This document shows positions 1 to 6,731 of a DNA stretch of 10,002 nucleotides, piece after piece. The notes beneath the pieces are model-generated. The model was not told where the DNA came from and did not search any database. It saw only the letters and a program-made list of their open reading frames with translations. This stretch comes from a bacterium. Its GTDB lineage: Bacteria > Cyanobacteriota > Vampirovibrionia > Obscuribacterales > Obscuribacteraceae. Every line of letters starts with the position of its first letter. The stretch's first letter is position 1. The translations under genes were made by a program, and so were the position numbers. The DNA lies in the NCBI GenBank assembly GCA_030431355.1, contig JAUIJG010000181.1, forward strand, positions 1-10,002, given 5' to 3'.

Positions 1-1871
1 ATCTGAACATGATCCGGGGCGAAGTTCTTTTCTTTAATTAGAAAGTCGTAGAAATCACGAGCATCTTTGGCCGCGTATCTTAGGTTGATATCGGAGTTCT
101 TAAACTTGCTGATACCGACGATAACAGCCCATTTATCCCGAATCGGGCGGTTGATGACCACCTTGTGCATCTCCGAGGTGCCACCATCCGATGGCTTGAT
201 ACCGGCGGCTTTTCTGACCAACTCTTCCTGACGATCGTATTTTTTCTTCTGCTTATAAGCGTCGATTGACTTTTCCACACTGGCTAAAAGCTTGTCCGAA
301 AATGCTCGTTCCTCCAGGGAAGAAGACGATCTGAGCATTCTGGTATCAGACAAAATCGAACCCGCCTCTTCATATTTAGAAGCTTCCATGAGAACTCTAG
401 CGCAGTCTTCCAGACAGAAGAGCGCGTACTTGTACTCATCACCAATTCCTCTCTTGAGCTTTTCCAGCGCTGATCTGTAGAGAGCTTCCGCCTTTAGCAG
501 ATAACCTTTCTCTTGATAGATCCTCCCCTGGAGAAGAAGCCCGATTGCTATGGCCGGATCTGTCTTGATCAGATCTTTCTCCATAATGGAAAGGGCATTT
601 TTAGAGACAGCTTCCGCGCTATCGGCGTCACCATCAGCAAGATCGAATAGAGCCAACTTCTGCATGGTCTCAGCGATTTCGACCTGTTCGCCCTCTTTCT
701 TCAAGCTCTCCAGCTTCTCAGTAAGTTTGTCTTTGCGAGCGTCTACAATATTCTTGGAGAGACGCTTGGCTTGCTTGAGATCGTTTACTGAATAGACAAC
801 GTCTCCCAGTGCCAGGTTGACCAGACTTCTGTTCAAATAACCATGGGCGTCTTTCTCCGTAGCCAGAGCTTTGTCCAGATCCACTTTGGCTTTAGAGAAA
901 TTCTTCAATCGGATATGCGCTTCGGAGCGGTCGATAAGAGCGGCATGGAGGTTCTCGTTTAACTTCAGCGCTTCGTCCAGTTGCTCCAGGGCTTTTTTGG
1001 TGTCGCCGACCTCAAGCTGCACATGGGCAAGTTTATATCTGGCCATGGCGTCTTTAGGCAATAATTCCACGCCATTTTCCAGATCGCTTAGCGCTTTGTT
1101 TTGTTCTCCCAGCTCATAATAAGCCAATCCCCGACGTAGATAGTCCCAACCTTTTTTGCGGGAACGCTCAAGGCGTTTTGTGTAATATTCGATGATCTGC
1201 TCGAAATGCTTTTTAGCTTCTTTTTTCTCGCCTTTTAAAGTGAGGACCTCTCCAAGTTCATAGTGAAGAGGAAAAACTTTCTTCTTATACTTTTTGAGAA
1301 GATAACGATAATCGGCGATCGCTCCCTCATAATCATTTAGGTAGCGTTTGCATTCCGCGCTACCTTCCCTGGCTTCCATGGATTTTGGCGAGAATTTGAG
1401 CACGGCCTCGTAGTCTTTGGCAGCGCTCACATAGTTGCCGTTAAATTTAAGTGCCCGGGCTCTTTTCAAATAGGGCTCAATGTTCTTGGGGTCGAGCCTC
1501 TTGGCTTTCGTATAATCGTCTATTGCTTTGTTTTGCTTGCCCAGGGTCATATAGAGGTCGCCCCTCTCAAGATAACAGGCGACCACGTTGGGATTTATCT
1601 TAATGGCTTGGTCATAATCGCCCAGAGCGCCTTCATAGTCTTTCAGGCTGACTCTTGCCGCCGCACGCTTTAGATAGGCATCAAAGACCGTGGGGTCCAT
1701 GGTAAGCACTTTTGTAAAATAGGTGATTGCCGCTTCGTTATCACCTTTCTCCAGCTTCTTGATGCCCCGGTTGAGGTTCTTCTCCCAGGGCGGTCCGCCG
1801 GCTACGGCAGGCGGCGCAAAGAGCGCCAGTACGAGGAAAAGGGTAGTCAGCAAAGGAAATAGCTTACTCAT
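1..1871 (-). CDS. Exported TPR-repeat protein with C-terminal caspase-like (peptidase C14) domain, partial
   Basis: The first 623 residues are visible; the 3' end lies beyond the left edge. Residues 1-24 are a Sec signal peptide: K3, a hydrophobic run, then A-V-A before G25-G26. Residues about 30-400 are tandem TPR units of about 34 aa, with repeated patterns such as ALGDYDQAIKINPN and AIDDYTKAKRLDPK. A more divergent TPR-like helical stretch follows to about 550. At 578-623 the sequence RDKWAVIVGISKFKN, then LRYAAKDARDFYDFL, matches the first beta strand and helix of the caspase fold (peptidase C14). The catalytic His and Cys would lie outside the window, so activity cannot be judged. The frame is open throughout. 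TPRs in such proteins usually bind partners or regulate the peptidase; the target here is unknown. It probably acts outside the cytoplasmic membrane. The ATG at 1871 is chosen because the signal peptide begins there; a possible SD (AAGGAA) sits rather far upstream. Confidence 0.85.
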   Translation of the reverse strand, partial: MSKLFPLLTTLFLVLALFAPPAVAGGPPWEKNLNRGIKKLEKGDNEAAITYFTKVLTMDPTVFDAYLKRAAARVSLKDYEGALGDYDQAIKINPNVVACYLERGDLYMTLGKQNKAIDDYTKAKRLDPKNIEPYLKRARALKFNGNYVSAAKDYEAVLKFSPKSMEAREGSAECKRYLNDYEGAIADYRYLLKKYKKKVFPLHYELGEVLTLKGEKKEAKKHFEQIIEYYTKRLERSRKKGWDYLRRGLAYYELGEQNKALSDLENGVELLPKDAMARYKLAHVQLEVGDTKKALEQLDEALKLNENLHAALIDRSEAHIRLKNFSKAKVDLDKALATEKDAHGYLNRSLVNLALGDVVYSVNDLKQAKRLSKNIVDARKDKLTEKLESLKKEGEQVEIAETMQKLALFDLADGDADSAEAVSKNALSIMEKDLIKTDPAIAIGLLLQGRIYQEKGYLLKAEALYRSALEKLKRGIGDEYKYALFCLEDCARVLMEASKYEEAGSILSDTRMLRSSSSLEERAFSDKLLASVEKSIDAYKQKKKYDRQEELVRKAAGIKPSDGGTSEMHKVVINRPIRDKWAVIVGISKFKNSDINLRYAAKDARDFYDFLIKEKNFAPDHVQ

Positions 1872-2060
1872 TTTGAAAAGAGTTCCTTATATATAAAGCG
1901 CGAAGCTGCAATTCTTGCATAATAAAGTCCGAAAAACCTTTGCCGGCGCCAAGAATTGAGAATTTAGTCATAAATCTGTTCTCAGTCATCCTCTGAATAG
2001 CCAAGGCTCTGGATAGAGGTTTTTACTTGGGGTCCAGATAATTTAGGAGGATGCGGAGAT

Positions 2061-3041
2061 TTATTTTTTCTGGCTGCCAAGGGAGGAGAGATCCCCATCG
2101 CTTTTTGAAATTATGAGTTTGACGTAGACAGGCAGGTGATCCGAGCCCAGGGTCGGACCGGTAACTCTCTTCGAGCAATCAACTCCTTTGCTGTATAGAA
2201 CATGATCTATCGGTATCAGCGCCAGGTAGTTGGCCGGCCATGTCGGTTGGAAGCCGTGACCGTTTTCACTGTCAACTAGACAACCTTCCTCTTTCAGCCG
2301 CTTGAAGTAGACAGAAAAAGGACTGCAGTTCAAGTCGCCAAGCAAAATTAGAGGTCGCTCCGCCATCTTCGCTTCCCTGGCAAGTTGCTTCAGTTCCACA
2401 TTTCGGAAAGCTAGATCCCTCTTGGGTGTCACCGTGTGCGCCAGGATTATGCTAATCTTCTTGCCGTTTTTTTTGATCGCTGTTTGAATTCGAGGACGTT
2501 TCAGATCGCCTGTGTATTTCACTGTCGGCTTTAGCAGCTCATACTTGCTCATGATCATGATGCCTCCGTAGCCTTCCTCTGCAAAGGTGTATGGATATTT
2601 GCTTCCAAGCGATTTTTGTAGTCTTTCCGTCCAGTCTCTGGTCAGTTCAATCACTGCGAAGATGTCGGCATCTCGCATCTTCGCAATAGAAATGGCCTGG
2701 TCATAGTTTTTATTTTGGTACGGTCTCAAATTCATCTGGAGCAGTGACAGCTCAATGGAATCTGCATGGCTTTTCTCTTGTAGAGAATCAGCCGGAAAGT
2801 ACAATTGCGCCACTGGTATCAAATTCAGAATCAGGCAAAGCAGCGAAGCTGATACTAGAAATGGTTTTCTTGCCAAGGCTGACAAAAGAAAGGCACCGAA
2901 TGCCATAAGCACAAGTGGCATTCTAAGGTGGCTCAATAGCTCTAGATAGTGGTTGGATTCGCCAAAGTATGTCCCTGCGGTGAGAAAGAGCAGGATTAGA
3001 CTAAGACTGAAAAGAGCTAGAGAAATAATTTTGAGCTTCAT
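2061..3041 (-). CDS. Membrane-anchored endonuclease/exonuclease/phosphatase (EEP) family protein
   Basis: A 326-aa protein with about three hydrophobic segments (roughly 5-25, 40-57 and 60-82), then an EEP (DNase I-like) domain from about 98 to 312. The family motifs are present in order: QMN (N104), VIELT (E132), AHT (H202), GDLN (D236, N238), IDH (D279, H280) and SDHLP (D301, H302). These ligate the divalent metal and form the catalytic His/Asp pair that cleaves phosphodiesters in this superfamily. The layout, membrane anchor plus outward-facing EEP domain, resembles the VanJ/YafD-like group. The substrate could be a nucleic acid, a phospholipid or another phosphoester; the sequence does not decide. 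The ATG at 3041 (MKLKII) gives a clean N-terminal membrane segment but has no clear SD. A TTG at 3068 (nine codons upstream) is an alternative. Extension to 3140 is unlikely because it would overlap the divergent gene. Confidence 0.85.
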   Translation of the reverse strand: MKLKIISLALFSLSLILLFLTAGTYFGESNHYLELLSHLRMPLVLMAFGAFLLSALARKPFLVSASLLCLILNLIPVAQLYFPADSLQEKSHADSIELSLLQMNLRPYQNKNYDQAISIAKMRDADIFAVIELTRDWTERLQKSLGSKYPYTFAEEGYGGIMIMSKYELLKPTVKYTGDLKRPRIQTAIKKNGKKISIILAHTVTPKRDLAFRNVELKQLAREAKMAERPLILLGDLNCSPFSVYFKRLKEEGCLVDSENGHGFQPTWPANYLALIPIDHVLYSKGVDCSKRVTGPTLGSDHLPVYVKLIISKSDGDLSSLGSQKK

Positions 3042-3106
3042 CCAATATCTACAAGGTTGATTCGACAAATTAGTAAAATGAATGCTTAAGTTACACCATG
3101 GGGCTT

Positions 3107-3110
3107 GGAG
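3107..3110 (+). promoter_or_regulatory. Shine-Dalgarno GGAG that sets the start at 3119
   Basis: GGAG lies 8 nt ahead of the ATG at 3119. The earlier in-frame ATG at 3098 has no SD, so 3119 is preferred. Confidence 0.6.
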
Positions 3111-3118
3111 TTGAATTA

Positions 3119-3934
3119 ATGGCAGGTGACGATTTCCCAATTTTTCCCAGTGAAGCCGAGGTGGAAGCTAAAGCAAAAGCAATTTCCCAATCGGTTGGGA
3201 GCCAGTCGAGAGTTGTGAATCTCGTGGAGTCCGGCGATTACGATTCCGCTCTGGAGCAATTGCTCGATGTACTTGAGAGTTCCGAAGTCGGCTTTCACCC
3301 GATAGAAGAGTTGGAAGAAGCGGTTGTAGAACTTGTTTCTAAATCGGATCAAAAATTCTATAGAGCGCTTGAAGAACATATGGATAAAATTCAAAGCCGA
3401 TTGCCTGAGAGCAAAAGGCTTAGAGGTGATCTGGCCATCTGGATGTTTTTGGTCTCGGTCCTTGATAAGCCAGATAGAATCGTCAGTTTTCGAAATGAAG
3501 TGGAAGAGGAGTCCGAGTTATATTATTGTTTTCAGTCGGCATTGAGCAGTCATGCAAGCGAGAGGTTGATTGAATCCGGAGGCTCTTCTACTTTCAAGGA
3601 GAGTTTTCCTGATCTGGTCCAACGGCTTTATATGGATCTCGCCATGTACGAATCCGAACTGTTGATTAAGCGATTCAACCTCAAAGATTTGGACAGGATG
3701 ACCCAGGATATGATGATTTCATCAGCAGAGGGGCGATGCAGCCAGAGCACTCTCTCCTGTTTGAAGTTGGCTTTATCATTGAATCAGGAAGAGGCAGCCG
3801 AAATAGTAGCCCGGAGAGCACTTTCCGCCATTCGCTCCGATTCATTTCTTGAGTCTGTTGCTGCCCTTTTCGTATCTCAATCGAAAGAAGCCATAAGCCA
3901 GCGCCTGATTGACTTTGCAAGGGATTTGCCATAG
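3119..3934 (+). CDS. Uncharacterised helical cytoplasmic protein
   Basis: A 271-aa protein (MAGDDFPIFPSEAEVEAKAK...) that I do not recognise. It has no signal peptide, no membrane segment and no visible catalytic motif. It is rich in Glu, Leu and Ser and reads as almost wholly alpha-helical, with repeated amphipathic helices such as ALEQLLDVLESSEVG and SALSSHASERLIESG. This suggests a helical-repeat scaffold, but no clear TPR or HEAT consensus is visible. It is divergent from the EEP gene, with 77 bp between the starts, so the two may share a regulatory region. An AT-rich TAAAAT at 3074-3079 could be a -10 box, without a convincing -35. It stands alone on its strand: the next plus-strand gene begins 225 bp further on. 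Coding status rests on length, SD and protein-like composition. Confidence 0.75.
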   Translation: MAGDDFPIFPSEAEVEAKAKAISQSVGSQSRVVNLVESGDYDSALEQLLDVLESSEVGFHPIEELEEAVVELVSKSDQKFYRALEEHMDKIQSRLPESKRLRGDLAIWMFLVSVLDKPDRIVSFRNEVEEESELYYCFQSALSSHASERLIESGGSSTFKESFPDLVQRLYMDLAMYESELLIKRFNLKDLDRMTQDMMISSAEGRCSQSTLSCLKLALSLNQEEAAEIVARRALSAIRSDSFLESVAALFVSQSKEAISQRLIDFARDLP

Positions 3935-4111
3935 CCGCTTTGGTTTTGATATTGCGATACTTCTGTCAGCTCAAATCGTTGACCAGCATAACTTTTCCGA
4001 GTTGGTAACGTAGATGTCACACAGCGTTGTTATTGTGAAACTGCGGATTACTAAAACCTACCGCCAAAAGAAACGCGATATTGACAGGGCTCCCTCCCTC
4101 TGATTCGCCAC

Positions 4112-4151
4112 GTTGCGCAGGCAACACCCCCGGCAGCCCTCATCTGAGGAG
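4112..4151 (+). promoter_or_regulatory. Possible structured leader that masks the SD of the 4160 gene
   Basis: Two small hairpins precede the gene. GTTGC (4112-4116) and GCAAC (4121-4125) pair around a 4-nt loop. CCTC (4138-4141) pairs with GAGG (4146-4149), which overlaps the SD AGGAG (4147-4151). A CT-rich tract at 4090-4100 could also pair with the SD. Stems are short, so chance is a real alternative. Confidence 0.25.
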
Positions 4152-4159
4152 TATATAGA

Positions 4160-4912
4160 ATGGCTCTCGAAACCGCCCCCGAATTGCCGGAGATTTCTCC
4201 GGTGAGCGATGCGAATACAGTTAAATCTGATGCCCAGGCGCATCTACTTGCCGCAGCCTATGATGATAGTTCATTTGTGCCTCCCAGCAGGTCCGCTGAA
4301 GATACAAGCAAAGGCATCCAGGTGGCGGGTCCGGTGCCTGCCGGATTGATGTTGGATTTACCTAGATTGAATACTGAGTCGAATGATGGCGGTGATGCGC
4401 AGCTAATACTGACCGGTGCCGGAGACAACTTGAATGGTTTTTCTCCCAGGCGACTTGCCGCCATCGCAAATGGTGATGTAAACACGTCTGCTCCGGGAAA
4501 CAGAGTGCCGCTTAATGCTCGTTTTGCGCCGGGCTACAGGGTACCTGATCATGTACAGTGTGCTTCTACGGTAAGTGACTGGCTTATAGAGAGTGGTGTT
4601 ATCAGTCCCAGGGACTTTCAAATCAGAGTCAAGGATATGAATCGCTTATTGGCTGCCAAATTTGGAGCACCGGAGCGATTGTCCGGCAATCTCGACCTCT
4701 CAGACTTTCCGAAAGGTAGTATCGGCTTTATCACCGGGGTAGGAAACAGTGCCGGTGGCAACCATATCGCCTTGTTCGAAAGAAGAGGTGACAGTGTTTC
4801 CATAGTGCACAACAAAAATGGCACTGTAGTTCGCGAGGATATAAAAGATAAATTCTTCTCTTCGTCAGGCCGACCCAGATACAGCGATATGAGGGTCTTC
4901 AGACTTAAGTAA
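4160..4912 (+). CDS. Putative NlpC/P60- or CHAP-like cysteine hydrolase with disordered N-terminus
   Basis: A 250-aa protein. Residues 1-125 are low-complexity (Pro, Ser, Asp, Ala) and probably disordered. Residues 126-250 look like a papain-like NlpC/P60 or CHAP domain. C134 in QCASTVSDWLIESG resembles the DCSGxVxxxLxxxG helix that starts with the catalytic Cys. KGSIGFI (185-191) matches the beta strand before the His. H202 in NHIALFE fits the catalytic His, and N218 or N220 in VHNKNG could be the third polar residue. Known members cleave peptidoglycan peptides or act as amidases or toxins. The usual Asp before the Cys is replaced by Gln, and there is no signal peptide, so export by another route or an intracellular target must be considered. 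SD AGGAG lies 8 nt before the ATG. It faces the small TPR gene tail to tail. The family call is inferred from motif pattern only. Confidence 0.7.
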   Translation: MALETAPELPEISPVSDANTVKSDAQAHLLAAAYDDSSFVPPSRSAEDTSKGIQVAGPVPAGLMLDLPRLNTESNDGGDAQLILTGAGDNLNGFSPRRLAAIANGDVNTSAPGNRVPLNARFAPGYRVPDHVQCASTVSDWLIESGVISPRDFQIRVKDMNRLLAAKFGAPERLSGNLDLSDFPKGSIGFITGVGNSAGGNHIALFERRGDSVSIVHNKNGTVVREDIKDKFFSSSGRPRYSDMRVFRLK

Positions 4913-4939
4913 TGTCAGAGATTCTTTCGTGACCAGCGA

Positions 4940-5347
4940 TTAAAACTTAGGCTTATTAAACTTTTTGAGCTTAGGCAGCTTGGTGGGTTTTGCCTTTTCG
5001 TTCAGCTTCTGCAAGTTGTCGGATACCACCAGGGTGTCAGGATGATCTTGACCAAGGGATACTGTATAAAGCAAATGAGCAGCCTGACATAGACGTTTTG
5101 CTTTTTCCAGTTCGTTGTTGGTGAAGTACTGCCCGGCAAGCATGTTTAGGTTATAGGCAATCTCTGCGACATTTTCGGACTGGAGCATCTTGTCGTAGCG
5201 GAGAATTACGCTCTCTGATAGTTCTTTGCCGACCTTAAGTCCGCCAAGATGATCGGCGAAGCCGTTTAATCTTGGCTCAAATGCTTCCAGTTCGGAAGCC
5301 AGGGAAATTGACTTCTCAAAGAGGTCTTCTTCTTGATGGGTGGTCAC
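4940..5347 (-). CDS. Small TPR-like protein with a basic tail
   Basis: A 135-aa protein beginning at GTG (MTTHQEEDLFEKSISLASEL). Residues about 62-115 form one to two TPR-type helix pairs. NELEKAKRLCQAAHLLY followed by LGQDHPDTL resembles the kinesin-light-chain-like TPR class (G-x-DHP-x-T/V). The last 18 residues are rich in Lys and Pro (PTKLPKLKKFNKPKF). There is no signal peptide, so it is presumably a cytoplasmic adaptor. No SD precedes the GTG; an in-frame CTG at 5368 is an alternative but also lacks an SD, so the start is uncertain. A long inverted repeat sits just upstream. Only 27 bp separate it from the convergent hydrolase gene. The partner is unknown. Confidence 0.7.
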   Translation of the reverse strand: MTTHQEEDLFEKSISLASELEAFEPRLNGFADHLGGLKVGKELSESVILRYDKMLQSENVAEIAYNLNMLAGQYFTNNELEKAKRLCQAAHLLYTVSLGQDHPDTLVVSDNLQKLNEKAKPTKLPKLKKFNKPKF

Positions 5348-5351
5348 TTTA

Positions 5352-5393
5352 GGGATACCATGTAACAGCGAATGTCTTACTACATGGTACCTC
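5352..5393. repeat. Inverted repeat upstream of the small TPR gene
   Basis: TACCATGTA (5356-5364) and TACATGGTA (5381-5389) are perfect 9-bp inverted arms around a 16-nt loop. After one mismatch the stem extends by three more pairs, one of them G-T. No T-tract follows on the minus strand, so it is more likely an operator or 5' leader element of the gene starting at 5347 than a terminator. Confidence 0.5.
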
Positions 5394-5483
5394 TGAGAAT
5401 TTAAATTTCAAGATTACAGACTACAATTCGAGAGTATGTGTAACCTTAATTTTGCTTGTCGATGTTCCCCAATCGATTTATAA

Positions 5484-5672
5484 CTATTTGCCATCCACTG
5501 CCGGAACGTCGATGTGGGCATCGCCGCCGGGTGTTTCTATCTCTATCTCTTTGCCATCACTGAGAAGTTTGTCGTCTACTTCAATTTTTGCTTTGTCTCC
5601 GCCACCGCATGCGGTCAGACCGATGCTTGTGATTGCTACAGCCAAAAGGGCGATAAGCGTATTCCGTTTCAT
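5484..5672 (-). CDS. Small acidic lipoprotein
   Basis: A 62-aa precursor with a textbook lipoprotein signal: basic start (MKRN), hydrophobic core (LIALLAVAITSIG) and lipobox LTAC with C22 as the lipidation site. The mature peptide is only 41 residues, begins CGGGDK, and is rich in Asp, Glu, Lys and Gly without a recognisable domain. Signal peptidase II processing and membrane anchoring are expected from the lipobox; the role is unknown. SD AGGAG is well placed before the ATG. It lies 79 bp downstream of the GNAT gene on the same strand and could be co-transcribed with it. Confidence 0.8.
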   Translation of the reverse strand: MKRNTLIALLAVAITSIGLTACGGGDKAKIEVDDKLLSDGKEIEIETPGGDAHIDVPAVDGK

Positions 5673-5751
5673 TGTCTACTCTCCTGTGAGTTGCCACGTA
5701 AGAGGTTTAGCACGGTCCGAATTGAGCGTTGCCCTTCTGGGGAACGGATAA

Positions 5752-6273
5752 TTATTCAGTGTCTAGCTCCTTAAACATATATACGCAGTCCATTTCTCTT
5801 CCCGATTTGAGTTTGTGCTTGCCCCGGGATTTTATTTTGTATCCGTACTTTATATAGAAGGTTTCGGCCGTTAGGGAAGAATCCAGGTGCAGCTCTTTTA
5901 CTCCGAGTAAGAGCGCTTCCTTTTCCAGGTGCTCTAAAATCAGCTTTCCGACGGAACGTCTGGCGAACATAGGGCTAACATAGACCGCTCTGAGTTCCTG
6001 ATTGGCTGGAACAATCGCACCGAAACCCGCTATCTGATTCTCTAGTTCTACAACGTAGAGCTTCTCTCCGTCTTTGCTCTCACGAAGCTGTTTCTGGAAA
6101 GCAGTCAGTCTCTTTTCGTCTACCTCAGGCGACCATTCAGAAAGAATTTCTATGGGGTAGTCTTTGTCGGCAGTTTCATGCACTGCGCCGTAATGAACTT
6201 CCAAAATTGCTTTTGCATCGTCTACGGTGGCAGGTCGAACTTTAGCTTGACTAATTTCTTTGTGGTTGCTCAG
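5752..6273 (-). CDS. GNAT-family N-acetyltransferase, apparent CTG start
   Basis: A 173-aa acyltransferase of the GNAT superfamily, which moves an acetyl group from acetyl-CoA to an amine. The N-terminus KVRPATVDDAKAILEVHYG is the usual first strand and helix. RAVYVSPMFARRSVGKLILE is motif A, with the R-R-x-V-G-K pyrophosphate loop. AETFYIKYGYK is motif B near the C-terminus. The substrate is not evident. No ATG, GTG or TTG lies between the upstream in-frame TGA and the RPAT strand; the first conventional start, TTG at 6204, would delete that strand. CTG at 6273 gives MSNHKEISQAKVRPAT and has SD AAAGGAG 8 nt upstream, so I place the start there. It is divergent from the XRE gene (89 bp between starts). 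Confidence 0.85.
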   Translation of the reverse strand: MSNHKEISQAKVRPATVDDAKAILEVHYGAVHETADKDYPIEILSEWSPEVDEKRLTAFQKQLRESKDGEKLYVVELENQIAGFGAIVPANQELRAVYVSPMFARRSVGKLILEHLEKEALLLGVKELHLDSSLTAETFYIKYGYKIKSRGKHKLKSGREMDCVYMFKELDTE

Positions 6274-6281
6274 AAGTTTTT

Positions 6282-6288
6282 CTCCTTT
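6282..6288 (-). promoter_or_regulatory. Shine-Dalgarno AAAGGAG for the CTG start at 6273
   Basis: On the minus strand AAAGGAG ends 8 nt before CTG. It lies just downstream of an in-frame TGA and too far from the TTG at 6204 to serve that codon. An ATG upstream of this SD opens only a 13-codon frame. Confidence 0.6.
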
Positions 6289-6327
6289 TCATATTTAAGG
6301 AAAGGCTTTCTCTATTTTACTCGGGTC

Positions 6328-6356
6328 TTGCCATTGTGTAGCGTGTAGTATATGCT
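6328..6356 (+). promoter_or_regulatory. Sigma70-like promoter of the XRE operon
   Basis: TTGCCA (6328-6333), a 17-bp spacer and TATGCT (6351-6356). Transcription would begin about 6-7 nt later, at or next to the A of the ATG at 6363, giving a leaderless message. This agrees with the lack of an SD. Confidence 0.55.
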
Positions 6357-6358
6357 AC
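6338..6358. promoter_or_regulatory. Imperfect 21-bp palindrome, likely XRE operator
   Basis: Outer arms GTAGC (6338-6342) and GCTAC (6354-6358) continue inward so that 8 of 10 half-site positions match about G6348. The site covers the -10 box, the right place for repression by the downstream XRE protein. It also lies in the shared upstream region of the GNAT gene. Confidence 0.5.
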
Positions 6359-6362
6359 GCAT

Positions 6363-6719
6363 ATGAGCGAATTTGGAAGCTATGTGAGAGAGAAACGCCT
6401 GAAGTTGCAGGGGACCGAACCTCGCCAATATTCCTTGAGAAAGGTGGCAGGGGCAATCGGAATTGAACCTTCTTATCTGAGTAAGATAGAACGAGGACTG
6501 GAATCTCCTCCCGGGGAGGGAACAATAGTCGCCCTTGCCGAAGAGCTGAAAGAAGACCCGGATATGATGTTGGCTCTTGCCGGCAAAGTATCCCAGGATC
6601 TCAAAAAGATCATTCTCACAAGACCAAAAATATTCGCTGAGATGATAAGACAGTTAAAAGACATGCCGGATCATGCCGTTCTCAGAATCGTGCGAGAGGT
6701 CAGGGATGGTGAATGGTAG
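6363..6719 (+). CDS. XRE-family helix-turn-helix regulator
   Basis: A 118-aa DNA-binding protein. Residues about 24-50 (YSLRKVAGAIGIEPSYLSKI, then ERG and SPP) are a classic Cro/CI-type helix-turn-helix; the SYLSKIERG recognition helix is highly typical. The C-terminal 60 residues are helical (MMLALAGKVSQDLKKIIL...) and probably mediate dimerisation. There is no peptidase or effector domain, so the signal sensed is unclear. It heads a four-gene operon and is expected, by position, to repress its own promoter through the palindrome at 6338-6358. The ATG at 6363 lacks an SD and is best explained as a leaderless start. Confidence 0.85.
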   Translation: MSEFGSYVREKRLKLQGTEPRQYSLRKVAGAIGIEPSYLSKIERGLESPPGEGTIVALAEELKEDPDMMLALAGKVSQDLKKIILTRPKIFAEMIRQLKDMPDHAVLRIVREVRDGEW

Positions 6720-6731
6720 AGGACAAAGTCA

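Noticed and set aside
80..1119. Several short frames on both strands within the TPR gene
   Set aside because: All lie inside the uninterrupted TPR-caspase frame and have low-complexity Ser-rich products.
1990..2024. Hairpin CCTCT...AGAGG followed by TTTTT as a terminator
   Set aside because: The T-tract is on the plus strand, but no plus-strand gene ends here. For the minus-strand gene ending at 2061 there is no U-tract after the stem.
3042..3140. N-terminal extension of the EEP protein to a TTG at 3140
   Set aside because: It would overlap the divergent gene and add 33 residues without family character before a natural membrane-anchor start.
4081..4109. Perfect TTGACA at 4081-4086 as a -35 box for the hydrolase gene
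   Set aside because: At 16-18 bp downstream there is only TTCGCC-like sequence and no plausible -10 box.
6314..6335. Minus-strand promoter TACACA/TAAAAT for the GNAT gene
   Set aside because: The spacing is only 15 bp and the -35 match is weak, so I do not call it.
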